Source of the DNA: an uncultured Lachnoclostridium sp.
GTDB taxonomy: Bacteria; Bacillota; Clostridia; Lachnospirales; Lachnospiraceae
Assembly: GCA_905212635.1 (NCBI GenBank)
Contig: CAJMFH010000043.1
Coordinates: 1 to 14,364 of the forward strand
Length of the DNA: 14,364 nt
Reading direction: 5' to 3'
Of the stretch, positions 6,998-14,293 are shown piece after piece (positions within the stretch are counted from its first letter, which is position 1; every line of letters starts with the position of its first letter). The position numbers and the translations under genes were made by a program. The notes under the pieces were generated by a model, which worked only from the letters and a program-made list of their open reading frames with translations, was not told the DNA's origin and did not search any database.

Positions 6998-8880
6998 CGG
7001 TCAACCTTCTTTTTCGGCAATGCAAAAATAAATACACAGGCAATCATGACAGAAAGAAGTACAATTCCGCCAATCATTCCGGTATTTATATAAGAAGAAA
7101 GATCCAGCTTGCTGCTTACGCCAACAACGGCAAGAATTGCAAGCAAAATTCCAACCAGACCTTCTCCGGCGATCAGTCCCGAACAGAACAGCACGCCGCC
7201 ACTTGCTTCACCATTTTTGCCTGCGGACTTCTTGTCCACGATCCAGCGGATCACGCCTCCGATCATAATCGTTGCCGACAATTCCAGCGGCAGATAAAGA
7301 CCGATTGCCACCGGAAGGATTGGAATTCCAAGTACTTCTACGGCAATCGCCGCAAAGACACCGATAAAAACAAGGGACCACGGAAGATTTCCATTCATAA
7401 CACCTTCTGTAATCATTTTCATCAATGTTGCCTGCGGTGCCGCCAGTTCTGTCGTTCCAAAGCCCCACGCACTGTTGAGAAGAAGCAGCACTCCGCCGAT
7501 GGTAAACGCTGCCACAACGGCACCAAGCAATTCTCCAATCTGCTGTTTTTTCGGCGTTGCCCCCAGAATATAACCCGTCTTCAAGTCCTGTGACGTATCA
7601 CCCGCCATTGCAGCCACGATACAGATTACGGAACCAATGGCAATGGCACCAATCATTCCGCTCACGCCCGTATTGCCCGTTATTTTCAAAACCAAAGTAG
7701 AAAAAAGCAATGTCGCGATCGCCATACCCGAAACCGGGTTATTACTGCTGCCTACCAGTCCAACCATACGGGAAGATACTGTTGCAAAGAAGAATCCAAA
7801 CACAACCACCAGCAATGCTCCGATCAGGGAAACCGGAATTGCCGGAAGAAGCCAGATCACGAGGATTAAAATCAGAGAACCGCTGAGGACAAATCGCATA
7901 TCCAGATCCTGATCTGTACGGAGACTTCCTGCTTTCGTCCCGCCTTTCAGTCCTTTTAACGAATCTTTAAACGTCGAAACAATGAGCGGCAGCGATTTGA
8001 TCAAACTGATAATACCACCCGCTGCAACAGCACCGGCTCCGATATAGCGGATATAACTTCCCCATATGGCATCTGCGCCGCCTTCCGCATACATTTGTGC
8101 GATCGGCACATCTCCCGGATACATCGTTGTCGGACCACCAAAAATCGTAATGGCGGGAATCAGCACAAACCAGCCAAGAATCGCCCCCGCAAACATATAC
8201 GATGCAATCCGGATCCCGCAGATGTAACCCACACCCAGAAGTGCCGGATATACTTCCGCTGAAAATGCCGTCCGCAGCGAGCGGACCGGCGCCGTGATCA
8301 CACCAGGGACTACTTTGAGGCCATCTGTTATAAATTTAAAAGCAGCAGACAATCCCATTCCGGCGAAGACCGTTTTGGCACTGGCACCGCCTTCTTCCCC
8401 TGCCAAAAGCACCTCGGCGCAGGCAGTTCCTTCCGGATATGGCAGCACCCCGTGTTCTTTTACGATCAATGCATTGCGAAGCGGGATCATAAAGAGTACA
8501 CCAAGAATTCCACCTACTAAAGCAATCAGTGAAATCGTAAGCAGATTTGGAGCTTCCGTCTTTCCCTCATTTGCCCATAAAAACAATGCCGGAAGCGTAA
8601 AAATTGCGCCCGCCGCCAGAGATTCACCCGCAGAACCGATTGTCTGCACCATATTACTCTCCAATATCGAATCTTTCTTCATAATTACGCGGATTACTCC
8701 CATCGAAATAACCGCTGCCGGGATCGACGCCGAAACCGTCATTCCCACACGCAGACCAAGATACGCATTTGCCGCTCCAAAAATAATCGCAAGCAAAACA
8801 CCTATGATGATCGATGTTGCCGTAAATTCCGGTGTTACTTTATCGGCTGGAATATACGGTTTAAACTCTTTGTTCTCCAT
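6994..8880 (-). CDS. OPT family oligopeptide transporter
   Basis: An integral membrane protein of 628 residues with about 14-16 hydrophobic segments, matching the bacterial OPT branch (secondary transport of oligopeptides, or metal chelates in other members). Recognisable family features are the N-terminal EFTATSIIIGVLLAIIFGAANAYLGLRVGM segment (given here in parts: EFTATS, FGAANAYLGLRVGMTVSAS), the YPEGTACAEVL motif near residue 160, AGDTSQDLKTGYILGATP (near 425-445, the cytosolic motif typical of bacterial OPTs), and the basic C-terminus PKKKVDR. The start at 8880 has AAAGGAGAA 8 nt upstream; an in-frame ATG at 8910 lacks one. It has its own promoter, is divergent from the c-di-GMP locus, and overlaps the PqqD-like gene by ATGA. 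Peptide uptake is the best guess; the true substrate cannot be read from the sequence. Confidence 0.93.
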   Translation of the reverse strand: MENKEFKPYIPADKVTPEFTATSIIIGVLLAIIFGAANAYLGLRVGMTVSASIPAAVISMGVIRVIMKKDSILESNMVQTIGSAGESLAAGAIFTLPALFLWANEGKTEAPNLLTISLIALVGGILGVLFMIPLRNALIVKEHGVLPYPEGTACAEVLLAGEEGGASAKTVFAGMGLSAAFKFITDGLKVVPGVITAPVRSLRTAFSAEVYPALLGVGYICGIRIASYMFAGAILGWFVLIPAITIFGGPTTMYPGDVPIAQMYAEGGADAIWGSYIRYIGAGAVAAGGIISLIKSLPLIVSTFKDSLKGLKGGTKAGSLRTDQDLDMRFVLSGSLILILVIWLLPAIPVSLIGALLVVVFGFFFATVSSRMVGLVGSSNNPVSGMAIATLLFSTLVLKITGNTGVSGMIGAIAIGSVICIVAAMAGDTSQDLKTGYILGATPKKQQIGELLGAVVAAFTIGGVLLLLNSAWGFGTTELAAPQATLMKMITEGVMNGNLPWSLVFIGVFAAIAVEVLGIPILPVAIGLYLPLELSATIMIGGVIRWIVDKKSAGKNGEASGGVLFCSGLIAGEGLVGILLAILAVVGVSSKLDLSSYINTGMIGGIVLLSVMIACVFIFALPKKKVDR

Positions 8881-8930
8881 AATCGTTCTCCTTTTGTTTA
8901 TTCCCCGCACCTAAAAGTATATACCAATTT

Positions 8931-8958
8931 ATTGTAACATATTTCTGTTTTTTTGCAA
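8931..8958 (-). promoter_or_regulatory. Promoter of the OPT-PqqD operon
   Basis: Minus-strand TTGCAA (8953-8958), 16-nt spacer, TACAAT (8931-8936); about 50 nt ahead of the OPT start codon. The -35 is a moderate match. Confidence 0.6.
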
Positions 8959-8986
8959 AGGAAACATTTTACAAAGATAGCGTAAA

Positions 8987-9015
8987 TTGTCATACTATTT
9001 TTTTTATGCTATAAT
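8987..9015 (+). promoter_or_regulatory. Promoter of the HD-GYP gene
   Basis: TTGTCA (8987-8992), 17-nt spacer, perfect TATAAT (9010-9015). Transcription would start near 9022, which rules out the upstream in-frame start at 8987. The -35 elements of this and the divergent OPT promoter are only about 28 bp apart. Confidence 0.8.
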
Positions 9016-9073
9016 GAAGTATGCTATAACAGCAAAAGCAAAAAGGATTATTACAATGGAGGAAATATGTATT

Positions 9074-10759
9074 ATGTATTATACATTACTCATTTTACAA
9101 TGTTTAGGAATATCATTCATGTTTTATGAACTGATTCACATCAGCAGACAGCGCCCTTCCAAATTTCAGACTCTTTTACTGCTTCTTGTCGGTGCTATTT
9201 TGATAAACACCTATGGTTATACTTTGGAAATCACTGCAACCGGTAAAGAATTGGCACTGCAGGCTGTACGCATAAGTTATCTGGCAAAACCATTTATCCT
9301 CTATTTAATGTATATTTTTGTAATGAAATATTGTGGCTTTTCGATTCCAAAAGCAGGAAAATGTATTCTATTTTCCCTTGCTGCCTTTATCTCTGTTTTA
9401 GTTTTTACCAGTGATTATAACACCTTGTTTTACAGCCATATTTCCTTTTCCTATTCCGGTTTATTTCCACATTTGATTTTAACACATGGTCCTGTCTACA
9501 AATTGTATACAGCCTTTTTTAGCTTCTATTTTGTCAGCATGTTTTTTGCTTGTACACGATTTTCTCTTCAGCATAAATCGCGCCTTATCCGCAAACAGGT
9601 ATTTCTTTTAGTACTCATGATCGTAACATGTTTTCTGGGACTTTTGGCATTTCTTTTCCGGCTTACCGGCGGCTATGATTCGACAGTACCCGCTTACATC
9701 ATTTGTACCATTTTATTGGAGCAGCTGATCAAACGATACAAATTATTTGATTTAATTAAACTGGCAAAAGAGGAAGCCATCGAACGTATGAAGGATGGCT
9801 TCATCGTACTTGATTTTGATGATCAGATCACTTATGCAAACAATCGGGCACAACAGCTTCTGGATTTTGTAAAGGAAACGCACCATGATCCTATTTCTTT
9901 TATCCGTGAGCAAATACAAAACAAAGAATTAATCTTTGTCACAACCCGTTTTGATACGGAATGCACCCAGCACGAAGTGTACGAAAAATGTGTATATGAA
10001 GGTTCCCTTCGAGAAATTAATCATGACGATATGAAATACGCCTCCATAATCATTTTGACTGAAATTACAGATCGGTATTATTACACAGAACGCCTTCAGA
10101 CGGATGTAGCAAGAAAAACAAAGAAAGTAGTTGCCATGCAGCGAAGTTTGATCGGAAGTTTTGCCACGATCATCGAAGCTCGCGATGGCGTCACAGGTCT
10201 GCATATTAAAAACACCGGGAACTTTGTAAAGGTACTTACTCATGCGATGCTGCACGATTCCCGCTTTACCTCGCAAATGACAAGTGAATATGCAGAAATG
10301 GTAGCAGATGCAGCGCATTTACACGATATCGGAAAAATATCCATTCCCGATTCTATTTTACAGAAAAAGGGAAAACTTACCGAGGAAGAGTTTGCGATCA
10401 TGAAATCACATCCGGTAGAGGGGGCGCGCATTTTAGATGAAACTCTGAAAGGGGTCGAAAGCGACGAATATTTTCAAATCGCACATGACATGGCATTATA
10501 CCATCATGAAAAATACGATGGAACCGGATACCCCGAAGGATTATCCGGCGAATCCATTCCTCTTTCTGCCCGAATCATGGCCGTCGCTGATGTGTATGAT
10601 GCCCTTCGTTCAAGCCGTCATTATAAGGAAGGTTTTACCCGTGAAAAATCCGTAGCAATCCTCAAAGAAAACCGGGGAACACATTTCGATCCGGATATCA
10701 CAGACATTTTTCTTGATCATATTGATGAGATTGAAAATGTTTTTGAAGTTCACAAATAA
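9074..10759 (+). CDS. 7TM-sensor, PAS-like, HD-GYP cyclic-di-GMP phosphodiesterase
   Basis: A membrane receptor of 561 residues. Residues 1-220 hold about seven membrane helices in the arrangement of the N-terminal 7TM region of sensor kinases. About 235-330 is a PAS-like segment (ERMKDGFIVLDFDDQITYANNRAQQLL), then a linker helix. From about 360 comes an HD-GYP phosphodiesterase domain that hydrolyses c-di-GMP: HLHDIGK (His417, Asp418, Lys421), SHP (His446), HHEKYDGTGYP (His477, His478, GYP 485-487) and VADVYDAL (Asp506). The helix motif TGLH (His377) lacks the Glu found four residues earlier in three-metal HD-GYPs; Val is there instead, so a two-metal site is more likely. Start: ATG 9074 has GGAGG at 9058-9062; ATG 9056 with AAGGAT is an alternative. 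The ligand sensed by the 7TM part is unknown. Confidence 0.92.
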   Translation: MYYTLLILQCLGISFMFYELIHISRQRPSKFQTLLLLLVGAILINTYGYTLEITATGKELALQAVRISYLAKPFILYLMYIFVMKYCGFSIPKAGKCILFSLAAFISVLVFTSDYNTLFYSHISFSYSGLFPHLILTHGPVYKLYTAFFSFYFVSMFFACTRFSLQHKSRLIRKQVFLLVLMIVTCFLGLLAFLFRLTGGYDSTVPAYIICTILLEQLIKRYKLFDLIKLAKEEAIERMKDGFIVLDFDDQITYANNRAQQLLDFVKETHHDPISFIREQIQNKELIFVTTRFDTECTQHEVYEKCVYEGSLREINHDDMKYASIIILTEITDRYYYTERLQTDVARKTKKVVAMQRSLIGSFATIIEARDGVTGLHIKNTGNFVKVLTHAMLHDSRFTSQMTSEYAEMVADAAHLHDIGKISIPDSILQKKGKLTEEEFAIMKSHPVEGARILDETLKGVESDEYFQIAHDMALYHHEKYDGTGYPEGLSGESIPLSARIMAVADVYDALRSSRHYKEGFTREKSVAILKENRGTHFDPDITDIFLDHIDEIENVFEVHK

Positions 10760-10764
10760 ATCAT

Positions 10765-10793
10765 TTGTTATCCCCATTGCAATGTGATATAAT
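10765..10793 (+). promoter_or_regulatory. Promoter of the diguanylate cyclase gene
   Basis: TTGTTA (10765-10770), 17-nt spacer, TATAAT (10788-10793), beginning 6 nt after the HD-GYP stop codon. The cyclase can therefore be expressed independently of the phosphodiesterase. No terminator separates the two, so readthrough also remains possible. Confidence 0.75.
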
Positions 10794-10833
10794 CATAGGT
10801 AATAAACACAACGGAAAAGGAATAGTGGTGCAC

Positions 10834-11802
10834 ATGGAGAAAATTAATCACGAGGAATTTATTACGGAAATGATACGATACGCCTCTTCCGCAGAGTCGC
10901 CGGACCGCATCATCAATCAAATCTTACAATATATCTGCCAAAACCTGCGTTCGGATCGTGCCTATATCTTCGAAGACAATTTAGACGGCACATATTCAAA
11001 CACTTATGAGTACTGCCGTGAAGGCGTTTCCGCGGAAATTGAAAATCTACAGAACATTCCCTATGACGGCATGCTGGAAGCATGGTTCACAGAATACGAA
11101 AAGTCACACAATATTATCATCTATGACATGGAACAGTACCGCAGCATCAGCGAGTCCCTGTATCATATATTAAAACCGCAGGGAATTCAGACACTCGTTA
11201 CCGGACCGATCAAAATCAACGGGAAATCCATCGGCTTTTACGGAGTCGACAATCCTCCTGCTGAATATATGGATAATATTTCCATTTTAATCAATATGAT
11301 GGAATTTGTCATTTCCATGATGATTCGACTTCGTGACTACTCCCATGAATTGGAGCAGAACGCCATTCACGACCAGCTCACCGGCTGCAAAAACCGTACC
11401 GCACTTGCCTGGGCTTATGACAATCATTTCGATGTTTCCCAGTCTGTTGCTATCGTTATGTGCGACCTCAACGGTCTGAAGCGGATGAATGATTCCAAAG
11501 GCCATCTTGCCGGCGACCAATACATCTGTGATGCCGCAAAAATCCTCTGCGACTGCTTTGGCAGTGAAAATGTCTACCGCATCGGTGGCGATGAATTCGC
11601 TGTCGTTTTGACAGGGATTTCCAAAAGCAGCCTCCAGCATTGCTGTGACCAACTTCGTGACACGACCGCTTCCAGTTCCGTCAGCCTTTCGTTTGGTGTC
11701 GAATTTGCCGAGCACCACGAGGTTCCTTTTGAAACCCTGCTCAAATATGCCGACGAAAAAATGTACGAAGATAAAAAACGTTACTATAACACATTGCAAT
11801 AA
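10834..11802 (+). CDS. GAF-GGDEF diguanylate cyclase
   Basis: A soluble enzyme of 322 residues that would make c-di-GMP from two GTP. Residues about 10-165 are a GAF-type sensor domain (IRYASSAESPDRIINQILQYI, SDRAYIFEDN, then GPIKINGKSIGFYGVDNPP). Residues about 175-320 are GGDEF: HDQLTGCKNR (179-188), the metal/GTP segment VMCDLNGLKRMND, the active loop RIGGDEF (GGDEF at 251-255) and the closing YADEKMYEDKK. No RxxD inhibitory site is found five residues ahead of GGDEF (FGSE there instead), so feedback inhibition through the classical I-site is not expected. The start is ATG 10834; a GTG at 10828 or 10825 has better spacing from AAAGGAA (10816-10822) and would add two or three residues. No membrane segment. 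The Nudix gene follows at 16 nt. Confidence 0.92.
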   Translation: MEKINHEEFITEMIRYASSAESPDRIINQILQYICQNLRSDRAYIFEDNLDGTYSNTYEYCREGVSAEIENLQNIPYDGMLEAWFTEYEKSHNIIIYDMEQYRSISESLYHILKPQGIQTLVTGPIKINGKSIGFYGVDNPPAEYMDNISILINMMEFVISMMIRLRDYSHELEQNAIHDQLTGCKNRTALAWAYDNHFDVSQSVAIVMCDLNGLKRMNDSKGHLAGDQYICDAAKILCDCFGSENVYRIGGDEFAVVLTGISKSSLQHCCDQLRDTTASSSVSLSFGVEFAEHHEVPFETLLKYADEKMYEDKKRYYNTLQ

Positions 11803-11818
11803 AAATAAGGAGAACATT

Positions 11819-12310
11819 ATGCATTTTACTTATTGCCCACATTGTGGCTCAAAACTTATCCAGAAAGAGATTGGCGACGAGGGCTTCATCCCCTACTGCG
11901 AATCCTGCGAAATCCCACTATGGGACATGTTCACCACAAGCATCATCGCCGCCGTCGTAAATAATAAGCGGGAACTCGCACTTCTCCGCCAAAACTACGT
12001 TTCCACTTCCAAATATGTCTGTGTCGCCGGCATTATGAAACTTGGTGAATCTGCCGAGGAAACCGTTATCCGCGAAGTAAAAGAAGAGCTCGGACAGGAT
12101 GTCGAATCCCTTACTTTTGTCCGCAGTTTCCCCTATGAAAAGAAAGAAATGTTAATGCTCGGTTACAAAGCTAACGTTAAAAAGAAAGATTTTACACTAT
12201 CCGGTGAAGTGGATTCCGCAAAATGGATTCGTTTCGAAGATGCCTTATCGCTTCTGCGTGAGGGTAGCATCGCCTGGCAGCTTGTAAAATCAGTAATTGA
12301 GGGGGACTGA
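11819..12310 (+). CDS. Zinc-ribbon Nudix hydrolase (NudC-like, short)
   Basis: A 163-residue protein: a zinc ribbon (Cys6, Cys9, Cys27, Cys30) then a Nudix hydrolase domain with the complete box G-x5-E-x7-REVKEELG (residues 71-92), only the last hydrophobic position being Gln. After the box, RSFPYEKKEMLMLGY (102-116) sits where NAD(H) pyrophosphatases (NudC) carry SQPWPFPxS, but the motif is only partly kept, so the substrate may be NAD(H), another dinucleotide or a sugar nucleotide. The ribbon-plus-Nudix order is that of NudC without its N-terminal domain. The start at 11819 has AAGGAGAA upstream; an in-frame extension to 11645 lies inside the cyclase gene and is rejected. It is 16 nt after the cyclase and likely co-transcribed with it. 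A weak terminator overlaps its stop. Confidence 0.85.
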   Translation: MHFTYCPHCGSKLIQKEIGDEGFIPYCESCEIPLWDMFTTSIIAAVVNNKRELALLRQNYVSTSKYVCVAGIMKLGESAEETVIREVKEELGQDVESLTFVRSFPYEKKEMLMLGYKANVKKKDFTLSGEVDSAKWIRFEDALSLLREGSIAWQLVKSVIEGD

Positions 12311-12334
12311 CGCTGCCCCCCTTTATTCTTTTAT
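12300..12334 (+). terminator. Weak intrinsic terminator after the Nudix gene
   Basis: AGGGGG (12300-12305) pairs with CCCCCT (12317-12322) across an 11-nt loop, followed by TTTATTCTTTT. The stem overlaps the last codons and stop of the Nudix gene. It is one-directional: on the minus strand no T-run follows. Confidence 0.6.
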
Positions 12335-12344
12335 TTTTCAAAAG

Positions 12345-12911
12345 TTATTTCAAATTACGGATGTCTTTATATGGATTTTTCCCCAATTCAAACTGTTCAA
12401 AATACGCCGTACACCCATCTCCTGTCGGGCATTGAACCGATACTCCCGCCATAACTTCATTCTGCAATTCCAAGCGGCAGATTCTGGCAAGTTTCCATTT
12501 TTTACCATCTATTGAATAGTGCATCGCAAACATATTCTCCTGACGACATATCTTTAACCACACTTCCTCCTCGGCGATCGGCTCGCCGTTGCAGTCATCA
12601 GACGTGCCACGCGTTACCACAGATACAATCGCCGGTTCTCCGGTATCTGCATTTTCAAAAGCAAACTTTATCCACTTATCTTCCTCTTCATAAATGACCA
12701 AAGCGCCCAAATCATACACCGACTTAAAATCCACCTTAACTTTACACTGAAGCATAAAGTCCCCCTGCACCTTTATGTAATAATACGGAAATACCGTTTC
12801 TTTCCACGTGCCACTTACGCCATTGAACAGGTTCGTACCGTCCTTTGCGTGCATCGTAATCCGTTCTTCCTCTATCGTCACCTCAGCCTCATTCATTGTT
12901 TGAAAATTCAT
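12345..12911 (-). CDS. DUF1349 family protein (concanavalin-like jelly roll)
   Basis: A 188-residue soluble protein with no signal peptide. It matches the DUF1349 family (YesU/ enolase-regulation-like, a concanavalin-type beta sandwich): ITMHAKDGTNLF, WKETVFPYYY (37-45), FMLQCKVKVDFKSVYDLGALVIYEEEDKWIKFAFEN (given by its key parts: DLGALVIYEEEDKWIKF, 67-83), the SVVTRGTSDD segment (97-106), VWLKICRQENMFAMHYSIDGKKWKLAR and GVSVQCPTGDG near the end. The family's biochemical role is not settled; a carbohydrate-related function is a guess. The ATG has AAAGGAG about 8 nt upstream. It is 59 nt downstream of the methyltransferase on the same strand with no terminator between them, so a two-gene operon is likely. 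Confidence 0.85.
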   Translation of the reverse strand: MNFQTMNEAEVTIEEERITMHAKDGTNLFNGVSGTWKETVFPYYYIKVQGDFMLQCKVKVDFKSVYDLGALVIYEEEDKWIKFAFENADTGEPAIVSVVTRGTSDDCNGEPIAEEEVWLKICRQENMFAMHYSIDGKKWKLARICRLELQNEVMAGVSVQCPTGDGCTAYFEQFELGKNPYKDIRNLK

Positions 12912-12970
12912 GTCTGCTCTCCTTTCTTTTTGATACTTCCAAGTGCCGCATCATCCTCCTATTTCACAGT

Positions 12971-13708
12971 TTATTTTCTCACCTTCACCAGCAGGAAATC
13001 CGGCTTATGAAATAAATCCTTGTAATCCGGGTACTTTTCAAGCAGTTCTTCCGTCGGCAATGGTTCGATCATTTTTTCGACCGTAAATCCCGCCTCGATC
13101 AACGTATTGATTATCGTCGAAAATGTGCGATGATATTTCTTCACATTGTCAACAAACCACACCGATTCTCTCTCGCCTTCCACACCATAATTGGCAAGGT
13201 TCAAATACAGTTTTTGTCCATTTTCATCTCTTGTCCACCGATTGTCTCCGGTATGACATGTGCACAACGGATTTTCCTGCGAGAAAATAAAATTTCCGCC
13301 CGGCTCAAGCAGATCATATATATTTCTAACCACGCCCGAAAAGTCCTCCACATAATGAAACGCCAGCGAACTTACTACAATATCAAAGGGGTCATTTAAC
13401 TGCGAAATTTCTTCCATCGGCATATTCACATATGTTATGTGGGCATCGCTGTTTTCTTTCCTCGCAACTTCTAACATTTTTTCGGAAATATCAATTCCCA
13501 CTACCTTTTCCGCTCCTTGCCGGATGCACCGCATACAATGCTCCCCAAAACCGCACCCCAGATCCAGCACTCTTTTCCCGGTCAAATCCGGCATCATAGA
13601 AAACAAAGCAGGGATTTCAAACAAATTATTGGCATTTACCTCGTTATCCCGGATCTTCTTATACCCTTCAAAAAACGTCTCATTATCATAAATATTTTGT
13701 TTTGCCAT
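12971..13708 (-). CDS. SAM-dependent class I methyltransferase
   Basis: A soluble enzyme of 245 residues with a Rossmann-type Methyltransf_11 core. SAM-binding motif I is VLDLGCGFGEHC (47-58), the acidic residue of the next strand is Asp73 (GIDIS), then NMPMEEI (95-101) and the FDIVVSSLAFHYVED strand (108-122), and LEPGG (134-138). The C-terminal third (Cys149 onward, with RWTRDENGQKLYLNLANYG) is the usual lid of this UbiE-like small-molecule group. The substrate cannot be inferred. The start is ATG 13708 because GGAGG lies 6 nt before it; the frame stays open upstream to 14074, but that part has no site and no homology pattern. A promoter and a perfect inverted repeat lie just upstream. The DUF1349 gene follows. 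Confidence 0.9.
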   Translation of the reverse strand: MAKQNIYDNETFFEGYKKIRDNEVNANNLFEIPALFSMMPDLTGKRVLDLGCGFGEHCMRCIRQGAEKVVGIDISEKMLEVARKENSDAHITYVNMPMEEISQLNDPFDIVVSSLAFHYVEDFSGVVRNIYDLLEPGGNFIFSQENPLCTCHTGDNRWTRDENGQKLYLNLANYGVEGERESVWFVDNVKKYHRTFSTIINTLIEAGFTVEKMIEPLPTEELLEKYPDYKDLFHKPDFLLVKVRK

Positions 13709-13736
13709 TTCGCACCTCCAAAGTCCTGTAGTTTCC

Positions 13737-13757
13737 AGTTTCTGTAAAACAGAAACT
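13737..13757. repeat. Perfect 9-bp inverted repeat at the methyltransferase transcription start
   Basis: AGTTTCTGT and ACAGAAACT flank a 3-nt AAA centre. It lies about 9 nt downstream of the -10 element, at the start of the transcript, and about 30 nt before the start codon. It could be an operator for a dimeric repressor or a 5' stabilising hairpin; a sequence reading cannot tell which. Confidence 0.7.
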
Positions 13758-13765
13758 TGGTTTAA

Positions 13766-13795
13766 ATTATACCGTTTGGGGGGCAGAAAAAGCAA
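13766..13795 (-). promoter_or_regulatory. Promoter of the methyltransferase-DUF1349 unit
   Basis: Minus-strand TTGCTT (13790-13795), 18-nt spacer, perfect TATAAT (13766-13771). Start of transcription expected near 13759, at the edge of the inverted repeat. Confidence 0.65.
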
Positions 13796-13799
13796 GCGG

Positions 13800-14143
13800 A
13801 ACTTCCCTTTTTGTGGTTTTATCCTTTGTTTTTCTCCCCAGACCACACAAATATCACTCTCGTTTTGACCCAGATTCCACTTTCGTCTATCAGGGACACA
13901 AAAACAAACTTCGCTTTGTGGTTTTACAGAAAAAATTTGTCTCCAAGCCAAAATATTCTTTTTCTTATTTGACTTTCTCATTAAGAAAATTTTCCTAAGC
14001 CACATTCTCCTCAAATTCTTATGGTCCAGAGAATTTTTTTCAATATTCAAGTCAAAAATGATGCCAAACACCAACAGCCGGAGTTCCCTAAAACCAATCT
14101 GCTAATTTTCAATATGCTTCCACGCCAATTAGATGTCAAAACG
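13800..14143. other. Gene-free interval with internal repeats
   Basis: No start with a credible ribosome binding site and no recognisable protein is seen in about 340 bases. The frame that stays open into the methyltransferase is probably chance. A 12-base unit TTTGTGGTTTTA occurs at 13810-13821 and 13915-13926, both preceded by ACTTC-type sequence, with an ACCACACAAA stretch at 13842-13851 that can pair with either copy. The interval may be a decayed repeat element or an unrecognised RNA; nothing in it is proven. Confidence 0.4.
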
Positions 14144-14144
14144 C

Positions 14145-14169
14145 AAAAAAGACCCAGAGGGTCTTTTTT
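14145..14169 (-). terminator. Terminator of the tRNA-Leu gene
   Basis: A symmetric hairpin: AAAAAAGACCC (14145-14155) and GGGTCTTTTTT (14159-14169) around an AGA loop, 1 nt beyond the 3' end of tRNA-Leu. Being symmetric it could work in either direction; the plus strand has no gene that needs it. Confidence 0.88.
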
Positions 14170-14170
14170 A

Positions 14171-14252
14171 TGCGGAACGTGGGACTTGAACCCACACGCC
14201 TCTCGGCACAAGAACCTAAATCTTGCATGTCTGCCAATTCCATCAGTTCCGC
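14171..14252 (-). tRNA. tRNA-Leu (anticodon UAG)
   Basis: An 82-nt cloverleaf on the minus strand. The acceptor stem is GCGGAAC/GTTCCGC with discriminator A, the anticodon stem CAAGA/TCTTG holds the loop TTTAGGT with anticodon TAG, the long class II variable arm is GCC-GAGA-GGC, and the T-arm is GTGGG-TTCAAGT-CCCAC. It reads CUA and other CUN leucine codons. CCA is not encoded: the next bases are TAA and the terminator A-run. It has its own promoter and terminator. Confidence 0.96.
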
Positions 14253-14263
14253 AAGCAATCACA

Positions 14264-14293
14264 ATTATAGCAAACCTACTGCCATCGTGTCAA
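14264..14293 (-). promoter_or_regulatory. Promoter of tRNA-Leu
   Basis: Minus-strand consensus TTGACA (14288-14293), 18-nt spacer, consensus TATAAT (14264-14269), about 12 nt ahead of the tRNA 5' end. This is the strongest match to consensus in the window, as expected for a tRNA gene. The remaining bases up to the window end (14294-14364) show no gene. Confidence 0.88.

Noticed and set aside
6970..7593. Plus-strand frame of about 200 codons over the OPT gene
   Set aside because: Antisense shadow of a conserved transporter; no start site.
8987..9055. Earlier start of the HD-GYP protein
   Set aside because: That ATG lies within the promoter, upstream of the expected transcription start near 9022.
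11645..11818. N-terminal extension of the Nudix protein
   Set aside because: It overlaps the end of the cyclase gene in another frame; the site before 11819 and the zinc ribbon beginning at residue 6 mark the true start.
13709..14074. N-terminal extension of the methyltransferase
   Set aside because: The frame stays open for 122 codons but crosses the methyltransferase promoter and inverted repeat, lacks a ribosome site, and the peptide is basic and low in order. The GGAGG before 13708 fixes the start.
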